Origin: Rhizophagus irregularis | Taxonomy: Eukaryota; Glomeromycota; Glomeromycetes; Glomerales; Glomeraceae | Direction: 5' to 3' | DNA length: 64,000 nt | NCBI RefSeq assembly: GCF_026210795.1 | Contig: NC_089455.1 | Span: 1,550,001-1,614,000 of the forward strand | Program-made: the position numbers and the translations under genes | Notes under the pieces: model-generated | Seen by the model: only the letters and a program-made list of their open reading frames with translations | What the model was told of the DNA's origin: nothing | Databases searched by the model: none | Shown: in pieces, positions 23,961-35,927 of the stretch | Layout: each line of letters begins with the position of its first letter | Position numbering within the stretch: position 1 is the stretch's first letter

Positions 23961-24110
23961 TTCCAAAAAAAAGAGGCGTGAGAAAGGGGGGAAGGGGGAA
24001 GGACGAAAGGGAAGGGAGGGACAAAGGGAAAGGAAATGAAGATAAGGGAAGGAAAGGGGGGAAAGGAAGGACGATAGGGGAAGGATAAAAGAGAATGAAA
24101 AGTTTAAAAA
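23961..24110 (+). repeat. Polypurine block
   Basis: About 150 bases that are almost entirely A and G on the plus strand, with many ggg runs (gaaaggggggaaggggga and similar). It could form triplex or G-quadruplex structures. It abuts the end of the array. Not coding. Confidence 0.75.
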
Positions 24111-24159
24111 AAGATGACTGAGGGTCTCAGTCACTTACCACTGAGAAAGGGTGATCAAC

Positions 24160-24500
24160 CCCAGATCATCTTTTTACGATCACTAGATACCGAAATATTG
24201 AGCGAAACGTCAAAAATCGGTATTTTGTATTTTGTGATACTGCGCCATTTGATGTTTCGCCTATTATCTTGGCATCCAGTGATCATAAAAAGATGATTTA
24301 ACTACCATTCGCGACTCATCGTTATGAGACGATTCCAAGAGCTATGGTGCATTTTTTTACGATCATTAGATGCCGAGTTATTAAGTGAAACGTCAAATGG
24401 CGCAGTATCACAAAATACAAAATGTTGATTTTTAACGTTTTGCTTAATATCTTGGCATCCAGTGATCGTAGAAAGATGATCTAAAAAGATAAAACTAACT
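24160..24500. repeat. Cluster of cgtctc-family hairpin modules
   Basis: Two modules share the half sites atcttggcatccagtgatc and cgatcattagatgccgag, with a cgactcatcgttatgagacg core at 24310-24330. The spacers are aaacgtcaaatggcgcagta and its inverse. Matching pieces occur at 10780-10900 and at both ends of the 15 kb composite. Confidence 0.6.
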
Positions 24501-24630
24501 CTCTCCTGTTGCCTTTATGACCATATTGTTACAAAAAAATAAAAAAATTTTTTTGAAGTATTTTTATTATTTACTTCACATTACTATTAACTATTACATA
24601 TTTTCTAGTTCTCCCTTCTACTTTTAGCTA

Positions 24631-26883
24631 TGACTGGTGAACGAAACAAAGCTTCTGGCTCTTCTGCTCCAAAACGTCCTGCCTAAAGTCCTCCTTCTGG
24701 CGGCATTCAAAATCAAGGTTCTTCTCCTTCTACTACAGTTTCTACTTCGCAACCTTCAACCGACAACTCAGAAAAATGCACACGGGTTTCTTCTGAACCC
24801 GTTATGGACTAAGATAATATTTTGACTCCTCCTGCTTCACAGGACACTATTTTAACTTCGTCTCCTCCTCCCGTTGATACTAACGCATCCCCTTTGGCTC
24901 CTGACACTGGTACTTCCCTTGATGACTCCCAACACTTCCCTCTAACTTTGCAGATAAAGGAAAATCTGTAGAAATTTGCCTCCTGAACCTGAACGCGCTG
25001 CGTCTCCCAACGCGTTTACTGCCGCTATACAATCTTCCCCCTTCGCTTTTATGCTGCAGCTGCACCCTCTACTATTGAAGAATTTTGGACCCACTTCAAG
25101 ACCAATCGCGAAGCTTGCGACGTGACTGACAGAGAATTCTCCTCTTTTTCCTCTTATGGTAGCAAGGCTACCACTCAAGGATCAGGTGATAATAAAATTA
25201 TCATTGTCTATTTTCTTCCAAACCTGATATGAAAAAAGCTATCACTGCGCCCATCGCCTCCTTGCATAATCTACAGTTCACGAACATGATCCATCTGCTA
25301 AAAAGGTAGATGAGCAGCTTCGTATCCTGATAGTTACTAACATCCCCTTTTTGTCACTGATGTACAATTAAGGGGCACTTTTTCCCGTTATGGTTAAGGT
25401 TGCTTGCCGAAACCTAGGGGTTTAGGCAAGATGGCGTTTCGCCGAAAAGCGAAATTCTGCCGAAACTATATTAAAGTTATATTAAAAAACTGGTGAAACT
25501 TTGGAGAAAGGTGAAACTGCTAAAACTTATTATAAATGCCGAAACTGCCGAAACTCTGCCGAAACTATAATAAATCTATAGTAAAATTTTGACGAAACTA
25601 ATTGTAGGATTTTGAAGAGGTTTAGACAAGCAACTTTAGTTATGGTATTGTTACCCACTGCTAAACGCGTCTTTCAAAACTTTATCGCACTACGTATATA
25701 ATCTTTGACTCCGTCACATCTATGGATCAATTTGAAATACATGGGCTGTCTTTTGTACTAGATATTGCTTACGCGTCTGCCTTGCTTCTCATTCACCTGA
25801 CCAACACGCTGTCAGACGCGCCCATGTTGCACTTCTTGCCGGCCTCCCCTGCGGTTCTGTTACTACTGACCTTTCTGAAATTGCCGAAGAAATTTCCGCT
25901 AAAAGCGTTAACATCCCTTTCTCTTACAATTCATATAATCTCAAGCCATACATCTATGTGCACTTTTTTTCTGCTGCTACTAAAGAATCGGCCATGAGAA
26001 TCACTTGTGCTCTCAAATCTATTCGACCTTACTTCGGTATAAAGCCTTCTAAGATTTCCTCTCCTTGTCATCACACAGAACTCACCCCTGGTTGTAATCC
26101 AGCATAAACGCGCTTCATCACGAGCTCCTCAATACCCTTTCCGTCTATGGTCTAGCAATAATAAATTGCGTGAATTATACAACAAACATTTACCTCCTTC
26201 TCATCCTGCTAAGCGTCATAATCATTTTACGCGTCCTGCCAATTCTTAACAAAGATCTTACGCTGATATCATTGCTGGTAGAAGGACTTCTTCCCGCTCC
26301 CAATCTCGCCCTAAATTTTTGCACTTGCGTTTTCAACATAATAATCATCGTCATCCTCAACGTCTTTCTCAATCAGATTTGGATCATAATGTAGCTGCAA
26401 TGGATGTTCCACCTTTAATGGATTGGCAGTATATTACTGAACAAATCACTGCCATACTTGAAGAGATTACTCATCTAACCACAGAATTTGCCCAACTTCA
26501 AAATTGAGTTAAATGGTTAGAAGACCAACATTCTTCCCCTCCTATTCCAAGATCCTCGCAACCTCATGCTCTTCTTCCTCCTGAGACAGCAACTATTGAT
26601 CAAGGATGGGATAATAATGAATCCTCTGATCCTAGACGTCTTAGTGATAACCTCATAGATTTTAGCTTCCCTGTTTCACCACAATGAGGTTCTAACTTTA
26701 TTGCTCAATCACATATTCCTTATCCTCCTCGAATGAGTTTGATCCCTGGTCTTGCCACGTCATCACATGATCGTCTTTCTTCTCTCACCGCTACAGTTAC
26801 TGAACTCACCAAAACGGTTAAACAAGGCATGGTTTAACAACAACAATTCTTGGCTGCTCACGATAATGCGAGTTTCCAATAAT
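24631..26883 (+). pseudogene. LINE ORF1, nucleic-acid-binding protein, broken
   Basis: ATG at 24631 opens a Ser/Thr/Pro-rich leader (MTGERNKASGSSAPKRP) broken by a stop at 24685-24687 and later stops. A central segment resembling an RNA-binding fold surrounds the MITE at 25395 (RLSKLYRTTYIIFDS, then KPYIYVHFFSAATKESAM). A basic His/Arg-rich segment follows, then a C-terminal coiled-coil-like stretch (ITEQITAILEEITHLTTEF near 26434-26490). It ends near 26883. ORF1 proteins of this LINE type bind template RNA. Numerous stops and shifts. Confidence 0.65.
25395..25638. mobile_element. hAT-type MITE, family taaggttgcttgcc, copy 2
   Basis: 244 bp, exactly the length of copy 1, with a perfect 8 bp duplication gttatggt (25387-25394 and 25639-25646). 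It is inserted within LINE ORF1 and so postdates the LINE. Confidence 0.9.
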
Positions 26884-26985
26884 TCTTCATTTTAAATCTT
26901 CCTTTACTACTTACGCTTTTAATCATAGTGTAATAATGATGGACAACAAAAAACATAATTTTTCTCCTCACCCTTCTCCCTTATT

Positions 26986-29900
26986 AAGTTTGGTCAAATT
27001 AATGTTAATGGTTTATGCTCCCTGGTTCGACAACGACATTTACTTAATTTCTTTCTTCACTCTTCTTTTGGTATTTTATCTTTAAATGATACTCGCCTTT
27101 CTCCTGCTAGTGCTAAATATATTTTTAAAATTGAACATTCTCAACATAATTTTTGGTCCTATTGGGCCTATTCTTCTTCTTCTCGACTTCATGATGGTGT
27201 TGGCATTTTGCTTAGCAATCCTCTTCATAAACATGTTCAAACAATTGATTTTTAGGAAGGTTATTTGCTTAAGATTGATCTTTTTTTTCATCAAACAAAA
27301 ATTTCTTTAATTTCTTTATATAATCCCCCTTCTGGTTCTGTTCATTATAATATTTCTGCTAATCTTCTTGCCAAACTTACTATTTGGCTAGGACCCCGGA
27401 TATCTCCAAAACAGGTCATAAGTCACACTTTCGGCAGATTGGCCCATTTTTCAGGGGCTCAAAAAATCGTTTTTTGTAAATATCTCGGCATCCAGTAGTC
27501 CAATTTTAATGAACTTTTTTTTTAAATTGTAGAGCTAAATGAGGGCTACAAAATAAAAAAAAGTTCATTAAAATTGAATTACTGGATGCTGAGATATTTA
27601 CAAAAAACGATTTTTTGAGTTTCAGCAAAAAGGGGTGTTTTTGGCCAAAAGTCCATTATGACCTTTATATTAGATATCCGGAGTCCTATTTGGCTTGATT
27701 TTGCTCGTTCCAATAATTACCATGTTATTATTTTAGGAGATTTTAATATAGATGAAATTGCTCATTCTTCTTATTCTCCTCGACATTTTAAATTATTACG
27801 TTTACTTCTCATTACTTTACCGATCATCAAGTCCATTCCCCTCTCAATTCTAATCCCGATAATACCTATTTTTACGATAATGGTGCTTTCCGTCTGGATT
27901 ATATTTGGTCTTCTCCTGGATTTCCTGCTCCTGGTCTTTTTTCTCAAATTGTTCCTTCTCCTGACCTCTCTGATCGTCCTTTTACAGACCACCATATTCT
28001 AATTACTGTTTTTGATTTCAGTACTTGTTTAGCTATTCTTGCTAAATCTCATCTTAAACAAAAGAAGGAAGGACGAGTTGTCTTCACTTATAATTTTACT
28101 ACTGATGCTCATTGGACGGCTTTTTCTTCTGATGTCTCTTCCTGCCTTCAATTGGATTTTAACATTAGTGGTCCCTATACAGATTTCGATTTCTCCAAAC
28201 TCTTTTTAGATAAACTTTGGCATACTTTGAAATGTGTTATTCTTGGAGCTGCCATCAAACATCTACCTAAGAAAAATGTTTCTAATACCTATCGTCATTC
28301 TTATCCTTCTGATCTTACCAAACTTATTGCTATTAATAAATTTTTGGACAAGCTCTTGTTTTGTCTTACCATTTCTAAACCTAGTCGTCTCACTTAATTA
28401 TCGCAAATGATATTGGCTTTATCTAGGCATCTACAAGACCTTACGAATTTACTTCCAGACTATGTAATCCCTAATTATACAACTATACCGTTGTCCACTT
28501 TTAAAAGTTTTTTACGATCTCAGAAATCTTTGGTCTCAGCTTTTTTATCTATTCGATTTGCACAACATGCTTCGGATTCAATCGAATATTATACTGCTCT
28601 ACATGATGATTATTTTTCATCCTTCCTTTGCACTTTTATCGATTCAGCTCTTTCTGTTGAAAAGCGTTCAATTGTTCTAGATCAGGTTCTGGTGGGTTTA
28701 GCTTCAAAACCTACCTTCCTCATGGATCTGTCTGATATTAAACAAGCCACTGTTGCGCATTTCCAATCAGTGGTTTCTTCACCTTTAACACTATATACTT
28801 CCAGAAATTCCTTGGCAAAAGACATATACCCCTCTTTCTGATGTATCTGCCTCGTTATACGACCCTGTCTTATCTCCAATCTCATTGCAAGAATGGTCAC
28901 AAGTCATCTCTTCTATGCCTAATAACAAAGCCTCCAATCCTTCTAAGATTTCTTATGAGATGTTGAAACATCTATCCGGAGACGCTTTGGAATTTTTCCT
29001 TCTTCTTGCCAACTCCTGTCTTTCGCGTGGTGATATTCCTGCTGACTGGCATGAAGCTGTTGTTTATCCTATCTCCAAACCTCACGACTTTGACGCTCAA
29101 CTCAAAAATGCTCATTCTATTACCCTTTTGGAAACTGTTCGCAAATGTGTTGTTAAGGTAGTTACTAATCGCCTTTCATATCTACTTACCGATAACAAAA
29201 TTCTTCAAAGACGTAACTTTGCTGGCTTGCCTGGTAGTTCCACAGATGTATCTATCAAAATGTTGGATACTATTATCCATCAACATAAATATAATTCTTC
29301 TGATGACCAAGAACTTTAGATCGTTTCTCAAGACATTTCTAAAGCTTTCGATTCTATGGACCTTAATATGCTTAAATTAGCTTTAGAGAGATTACATTTT
29401 CCCGCACTTTTAATGCGTTTTATTCTCAACCTATTTACTAAACAAAATAACAAAATTATTACCATGCGATACTCCGTATATAGTAAAGACAGTTGGTATT
29501 AACCAAGGAGAAATCATTTCCTCTCTTATGGATGATCTATTTAGATCCTTTGCTTACAGTACTAAATCAAGAGGCGTCTGATCTTTTTCTTTTGAAATCT
29601 TCTGCTCTTCTGGACTATTTGTCTATGGAATTTGAATAACATTCATTACCAGCCGTCACCACCTTTTATGGACGACTCTACTTTAAGTAGCGTCCTTCAA
29701 AATCTGGCATCGAAGATCGATTGCTCATTACTGCAGAATTTTATACTCTTAATAATGTCCATGCTAATTCTGCTAAATATGTTCTACTTTTTTCTTCTGA
29801 CCCATCTTCTGTCATTTTCTTTGGACTTTCACCACCTCCTTTAATTAATAATAATACACTTACTCTCACTTCTTTGGCTCTTACTACTTCCTTTCGATTT

Positions 29901-32566
29901 CTTGGAGTTTGGTTTTCACTCTCTGCTTCTTCACAGTTCGTGCTTAAACAAGCTCGTTCTATGGTCAAAGATATGGCTGCTCTTCTCACGCTAAAGAAAT
30001 TATTGGCCCAACATGTTGCTTATTTATATAATGCTGTTCTTCTTTCGAGATTAGAATTTCGATTACAAACATCTTTATTTTTTGATTCCATCGTCCAATC
30101 CATTATTTTCCCGATGTTCTCAATTATTAAGCGGAAAGCTGGCTTGGCTTCTACCACTCCTCTAGCACTTTTATATTTAAAAATTCCCTTTTCTATTCAA
30201 CATGCTTTTTGTCGTTTCTTACTTGGCAAAAAATTTTTACTCATCCTGATTTTCGGGAATTTGCCAATTATGCTGTTTCTTATCTTCAAGAATTTATGGG
30301 TGCTGAGAGTTGTCCTACTACCATCGACTTGACACCTTGGTCTCAGATTCTTTCTCTTTATTCCCATTCTTTATTTAATTCTTTACTTTTCTCTTCTTGT
30401 TTAAATATCACGTGGTCTCTTTCTTTCTGACCTTTGAGGCGAGATCTACGTTTGGCTATACCTCTCTGAACCATTATTCCACAACGTTTATTTCAAACTA
30501 GTTGGTGACTATAGAAGAATCTTAACCTTTTTGTATTAGCGCAACTTTCTTTGCCTGTGGAAAATTTCTTCTACCATGGCCTGATCTTCGATATTTGGGA
30601 ATTGTTGGAAAAAAAGGACGGATTCCTGCTTGGTTTACCTTTTTTCTAATAATATTTTATCTTCTTTTAATTCTTTTTTTTTCTACTTCGTTTATTATTA
30701 ATTCTTTTTATACGGTAGCTTCTCCTCTTTTACTAGATAATACAGTTCCTGATGGACAATATCATCCATTATGGACCCTTTCTTATGATCGTATTACCCA
30801 AACTTTACTTGTTGGCTGTATATGCATAACTTATTCCAAAAAAGATCTCGCTATAATGTCTTATTGGCTTCCTTCTGCTGGCCCTGAATCTACCTCATTT
30901 CATCCTTGTTCTGGTTGCTCTTATCATGTTTCCAAATATGCAACACTCTCCACTATCAAATGACGATGCACTAGTAAACGTTGCTTCCTTTAGGTTCAGC
31001 TGACTGATACTGTCACCTATCCTACCAAGAATGCCAAAGTTTTTGCTATAGGACGACCAATTAAATTGTCAACCTCCTTAGCTTATGCCTCTTCTTTAGC
31101 TATGGTTTACTTTAACCTTCCTTTGAGTGATACAATTACCCATCATCTTTAGATGTTAGTGACGATATTATTCCATCTACCTTTCCTTGTTCAGCTTGTA
31201 ATTTGTATACAGATGGATTTTTTCTTGCTTCAACTTCTGGAAATTCTCCTTCAATGTCCTTTGCCTGGCTTGTCCTTGATAATGATAACCTTATTTTAGA
31301 ATCTTCTTCGGACGTTATTCCATTGACTTATCCTTCTGCCCTACGCTCTGAAACGTTTGCCCTCCTGTCAGTGCTTAAAGCTTTAGCTCCTTATTCTTCA
31401 GCAACTGTTAATACGGATTGTGCTTCCCCAATCTCACTTTGGAGTCAATTTGTTGACAAACCTTTCTTGCCAAAGCTTCTGCGTCAACCCAATCATTTGC
31501 TTTGGCTTTCTATTAGACATCATATTCACAACAAACATTTATCGATTACTCCTCAAAAAGTTCCTGCGCACGCAGATGATATGTAGAACTCTCTGGCCAA
31601 AGATGCTTTTCATTCACCTCAACTGACAGTAACTCTGATTGCTTTGCTTGATGCTCCATGCATCATTTTATATGATTCTCTTCCGATTGATAAAATATTT
31701 GCCACCTTTTTAAGTCTATTTATGAGGCCAGAAATTTATTAAATTTCAGTTCTCTCTCTCGGTTTTCTCATCTTGCTCCAGTTGAATATTTTGACTGGAA
31801 GGGTATTCTTTTTTGGTTATCTCGTTCAAAAGTTTTTACTACTCATCACAATAGACAAAAAGGACTTTTCGCGTTCTGACTTAAAGTTTTATTGGATATG
31901 CTGCCCACTTTGACTGCCCTTCAGAAACGCAAGCCTTCTCTTTATCCTCCTGATTGGCTATGTCCTCTTTGCCACTTTGCCTCTGAAGACATGAATCATC
32001 TCTGGATTTGTCCCTACATTATTCCTGATGCTAGCCCTAAATCAATCTATCACAAGCTCATACTCTCTTTTCATGATGCTTGCGTCACTAGTTTCTCTGA
32101 ACTTGCTTCTTTTTCAGATACCTTTTTACTTGAATTTTTCACCCTCGATTGTTGGAATTTTACTACATCCTCGCCATCTTATCTTTGGCTAACTCGCGGG
32201 CTCTATCCTGTTGATCTTGTGCAACATCTTTGTAAACACTTCCCTAAAAACAAGATTTTTGAAATCTTAACTTCACATCTATCTGACCTTCATAAACAGC
32301 TATATTGGAATATTTGGATGCCTTGCAATGTATTCTTTCATCTATGGCTGAATTCGCAAAATCTCGCTTTTGCAGATAGTCACTCTTCTACTTTCTTTTC
32401 TTCTCCTTCATCTTCTCTCACCACTTTTGGCTCTTCTTTGGCGACAGTCTCTCAGGATTCCTGGTTTTCTTGGATATCCTCTTCAATAATTCGAGGTGGA
32501 TCTTGGATTTTGCACTTGGATTTTCTGCGTCGCTTAACAGTTCAACCTCTTAGAATTTCTCTCTGA
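26986..32566 (+). pseudogene. LINE ORF2: endonuclease, reverse transcriptase, RNase H, zinc knuckle
   Basis: The apurinic-type endonuclease starts near 26986 (FGQINVNGL) and continues after the 27390 MITE with VIILGDFNID (27743-27772) and FTDHHILI. The reverse transcriptase runs about 28885-29900: NKASNPSKISYEMLKHL, QDISKAFDSMD near 29325, and an FMDD catalytic box at 29665-29676 in a shifted frame. RNase H starts near 31203 with YTDG, Glu in RSETFALL and Asp in NTDCAS; the last Asp lies near a stop at 31584. A C-terminal knuckle, CPLCHFASEDMNHLWIC, is near 31960-32010. There are multiple stops and frameshifts, so it is non-functional. The longest clean stretch is 31892-32566. Confidence 0.8.
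27390..27687. mobile_element. hAT-type MITE, aggacccc family, 298 bp subtype, copy 1
   Basis: Ends aggaccccggatatctcc and agatatccggagtcct, perfect 8 bp duplication atttggct (27382-27389 and 27688-27695). The core is a long hairpin with arms tatctcggcatccagtagtc and actggatgctgagatattta around ttcattaaaattgaa. Nearly identical to 54069-54364. It splits the LINE endonuclease domain. Confidence 0.92.
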
Positions 32567-33084
32567 TAATGGACTGGATTTTGGGATGTTGGATAGTTGA
32601 CTCACACTGGTCTTCGGGTAAAGTTGGGATATGTGATTCTGTAATAGTTTAGTTTTCCTTCTCTTTAACTTTGTTTTAGTTTAGATTTCTTTACTTATAT
32701 GAACCGTGAAGCTACTCTTTTTATTTTTTTGTTTTATTTTCTTATTTTTGTAATAATATTGTTCAATCTTTGTATAATTTTCGATTTAAAATATAAATAA
32801 AAGATAAAGTCATAGGACTGTTTGCACAGTAAAAAGACGATCTAACCACCATTCGATTTGTCATTATAAGACAATTTCAACGAGCTATGGTGCATCTTTC
32901 TACAATCTTTGAATGCCGAGTTATTACGTAAAACGTAATATTTTTAAGTTTTGACAATTTTAACATGTCGAAACTATTTTGGCATTTTGATAAATCAGAG
33001 AGCCAATGTCGAAATGTCGAAATAGTTTTGACAATTTCGACATGCTAAAACTTCCTAATTTCGACAAGCAACTTTACTTACGAG

Positions 33085-33687
33085 TCAAGTCAAGTCGAAT
33101 TTTAAATTAATTTTTTATATAATAAAACTTGTCCTATGCTAATTTTTATAATACTTTAACTATATTATTTATGTAATGCAAATCTATGTAAGTCATTTTG
33201 AGTCGCATATGCATAACACTAAACAGGAATAGAAGAAGTTGACTGTATTAATAGGTATATTTTAAAGTAATTAATAAACTATGATGAATTTCTATTACTT
33301 TTGTTTAAATAGTATATGTGATTAAAATATTTAATTATTTTAGTCATATGAAACCTTTTAAAGTAAAGTTATCTCTAAAATAAAATTTCAAATAGGTTAT
33401 TTTAGATTTAAAAAACTTATGTAAAACTTTGAGAAATTTTACTCAACCTGTAAAATTTTAATAAACTTTAAAACTTTTAGTAATTTGTATTTAATATATG
33501 GCAAAATTTCAAAGTTCTAATTAAAATTATTGCAGATTTTACCAAAATTTTCTGAAGTTTACTTAAAATTGCCATAAACCTGGTTTAAATTATTTAAAAT
33601 CTAAAAAAATTAATTGTTAATAAATCTATAAATAGTTTACTTTAAAACTGAAATATAACTAAAATTAAAAAAATTTTGGCCATATGA
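33085..33687. other. A/T-rich non-coding DNA
   Basis: Short aaaactt/aaatttt repeats only; no gene or clear element. Confidence 0.5.
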
Positions 33688-33840
33688 ATGCTTTGCAGTA
33701 AAAAGGGACGAAACTACTAAAAAAAATAAAAAATAAGTTAATATAAAATCTGAACAAATTATAGCATTTGAAATATTTTTGGTATATAAAAGAAAATTTG
33801 AATTTTTTCAGTAGTTTCGTTCATTTTTACTGCAAAGCAT
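33688..33840. mobile_element. Small MITE with gctttgcagtaaaaa ends
   Basis: 153 bp with inverted ends of about 30 bp: atgctttgcagtaaaaaggg and tttttactgcaaagcat, both followed inward by gacgaaactact or its inverse. No convincing target duplication, so the superfamily is unknown. Confidence 0.6.
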
Positions 33841-34034
33841 CTATATGTATATTCTTGATCTTTAGAATGTCAATTACAGTATTTTTAGTAGTTATAAAAG
33901 ATATTTATAATAAAAATGCCAGAAAATTTTTGTGAAAAAATTGTTTATTTCTATTAGCAAAAAAAGTTTAAAAAATAAGACCAAACCAATATTTAATAAA
34001 TATTATTTTTTATAAGATAATTTCTTATTATATA

Positions 34035-34203
34035 CAGCCAAACCTTGATATAGCGAACCCTTGATATAGTGAATTTTTCAGATAACTATAATAAATTTCC
34101 CCTCGCTATAATGAATTAACCAATCAAATCTCTTAAAATCTTCACTATAGTCTTATAGCGAAGTTGAGGTCTGACTAGGGTTCGTTATAACAAGGGTTGA
34201 CTG
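34035..34203. mobile_element. Tc1/pogo-type MITE, copy 1
   Basis: 169 bp between TA dinucleotides (34033-34034, 34204-34205). Ends cagccaaaccttgatatag and aacaagggttgactg, interior aatttcccctcgctataatg. The copy at 49303-49473 is closely similar. TA target and cagtcaaccct-like ends fit pogo/Tigger-type elements. Confidence 0.75.
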
Positions 34204-34246
34204 TACTAATATGTAAAATACACTAGTGGATGAGTAGTGTATGAAT

Positions 34247-34378
34247 TAAAGATGTTAGCCTTAATTATTTTTTAAAAAATTTTGAATTACGGCTATAGGA
34301 TTTTTATAGCCTTAATTAATTACAGCATATAAAAATTTTGTGTTACGGCATTTTTTTGAATTACGGCTAACATCTTTA
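34247..34378. mobile_element. hAT-type MITE, taaagatgttagcc ends
   Basis: 132 bp, inverted ends taaagatgttagcc and ggctaacatcttta. Perfect 8 bp duplication gtatgaat (34239-34246 and 34379-34386). The interior has repeated gaattacggc words. Confidence 0.88.
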
Positions 34379-34517
34379 GTATGAATAGCAATTTCTTAAT
34401 ACATACTTGTGTTTAATAAATATTACACAAATTTATTTACGTTATTATAAGATCATTACTACATGAATTGATATATTTGTTATACTTTTTACTCATAAAA
34501 ATAAACTTTTCTTCTTC

Positions 34518-35411
34518 TAGTGCTTCGATCTAGGTAGAAACCGTTATCCAGATAAATTAAAAAAATTATCTGGGGTTTATTTGGATTATCCAGTTCGGAT
34601 ATAAATCTAGATATATCTGGATAAAAACTGAAATCCAAATAAGATTATATATAAAAAATTTTTTTCATTGATTGATCTTAACAAATAATATCAGTAGCAT
34701 TAACTTAATTAAATTTTGACTTAATATTTTTAACGAAATTAGTGATATTTTATTAATTTTAAATAAAATAAAATTTTAATTTCAGCCGGCACTACAAATT
34801 TTGCTTGAATTATATCAATTTTTTGAAAATTTGAAAACCGTAAAATTTTGCAATAAATACATTATTATAAATATAAAAACACATTAAAATCGTAAAATAA
34901 TGGAAGATTAGGCATTATTTTTATTATATTTATATACTATTTTGTAATATAAAATTAATCAATTCAACCTAACTATTAGAAAAAATCTTTTTTTTTAAAT
35001 CATGGATCAACAGTAATTTGGGCCAAACATATAATGGTGGCCAAAATTACAAAAATCCCAAATTTTGTTTAGCTGGGCCAGATACTGCTTAGCTGCCTTT
35101 TGACAAATATCAATTTCGCAAAATTCGAGCTGGCATTATAGATGGCCTGAATTACTACCGACCATTGAACATTCTACTAGTAATTTTAGTATGATTTTAA
35201 CAAATGGTAATTTAATAGATAATAATTTCAATAAATAAGTAATTTAAATGATTAAAATAAATTTTTATAATTTTTTTTTATCCAAATAACAGATCAAACC
35301 GGATATTTTCTATCCAGATATTTTATCTGGATAAAACTGTGATATCTGGATAGCTATTTTTTTCAGATATTCAGACACCACGATTTTATCCGTGCACAGA
35401 TCAAAGCACTA
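34518..35411. mobile_element. hAT-type non-autonomous element with ttatccagata words
   Basis: 894 bp. Ends tagtgcttcgatct and agatcaaagcacta, perfect 8 bp duplication tcttcttc (34510-34517 and 35412-35419). Both subterminal regions are tiled with atccagata/tatctggat words. The interior is non-coding, including a glimpse of a decayed different repeat near 35010-35160. Confidence 0.88.
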
Positions 35412-35507
35412 TCTTCTTCTAAAGTTTTGTTCTAAATTAAAAAATGATACAAGACATATTAAATCTATTAGTATTTGATATTGATAATAATAACTGAATA
35501 CAAACTA

Positions 35508-35927
35508 CAGTCAGTTCACCTTATAACAAATTTTGTGTCCAGGCAAATTATCTTTTGTTATAAGAAAATTTGTTAACTATATTGGAAAAATATGTTATAA
35601 TATGGGAAATTTGGAATAATACGATATAATGTGATATATTGGTGATATTTATTTAATGTGAACGTCTAAAAGAATTTCCATCGCACAGAATATTTTTGTT
35701 ATAGTAAAAAAAAATTTATTATAAAGAAAATTCGTTATAGGAAGAGTCATTTTTATATTATTGTTTATAGATGTTACTTTGTTAAACAATATAAGGCATT
35801 TAATTAGTAATATTCAGTATAACAAGATTTTTTTTATATATTAAAATTGGTACTATACTGAAGATCTGCTATAATAAAAAATTTGTTATATCAAAATTCG
35901 TTATAATGTGATTATGTGAGTTAACTG
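35508..35927. mobile_element. Tc1/pogo-type MITE, 420 bp
   Basis: Ends cagtcagttcaccttataac and attatgtgagttaactg, flanked by TA (35506-35507, 35928-35929). The interior is rich in ttgttataa/ttataacaaa words. A different family from 34035 but with the same type of ends. Confidence 0.65.

Larger units (their letters stand above)
24500..32815 (+). mobile_element. LINE with RNase H, nearly full length, decayed
   Basis: About 8.3 kb: 5' leader from about 24500, ORF1 (24631-26883), ORF2 with endonuclease, reverse transcriptase, RNase H and a C-terminal zinc knuckle (26986-32566), then a 3' non-coding region ending in aaaatataaataaaagata near 32810. Domain order places it near the I/Tad-type LINEs. 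Two MITEs (25395-25638, 27390-27687) interrupt it. The 5' and 3' borders are estimates; I found no clean target duplication. Confidence 0.82.
18032..33076. mobile_element. 15 kb composite bounded by long inverted repeats
   Basis: The left end (taaagttgcctgcc) and right end (gacaagcaacttta) start inverted repeats that stay alignable for about 235 bp (18032-18266 against about 32835-33076 reversed). They share cgaaatagttttgac, aaaatattacatttcacgt and a cgtctc hairpin module. Flanks are ctcacgag (18024-18031) and cttacgag (33077-33084), an 8 bp duplication with one change. The cargo is a tRNA-like repeat, a complete hAT, an intron-like tandem array, a polypurine block and a LINE. Either a giant hAT-type element was mobilised whole, or a foldback MITE of about 480 bp was opened by successive insertions; I favour the second. 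Confidence 0.6.

Noticed and set aside
23952-24134. Ser/Pro/Phe-rich minus-strand frame
   Set aside because: It is the complement of the polypurine tract, a composition artefact.
25722-27310. Several hydrophobic Leu/Ile-rich frames resembling membrane proteins
   Set aside because: They are shifted readings of the LINE ORF1 and ORF2 region; the correct frames show LINE motifs.
33688-33840. 8 bp target duplication for this MITE
   Set aside because: Flanks catatgaa and tctatatg do not match in direct orientation at any tested offset.
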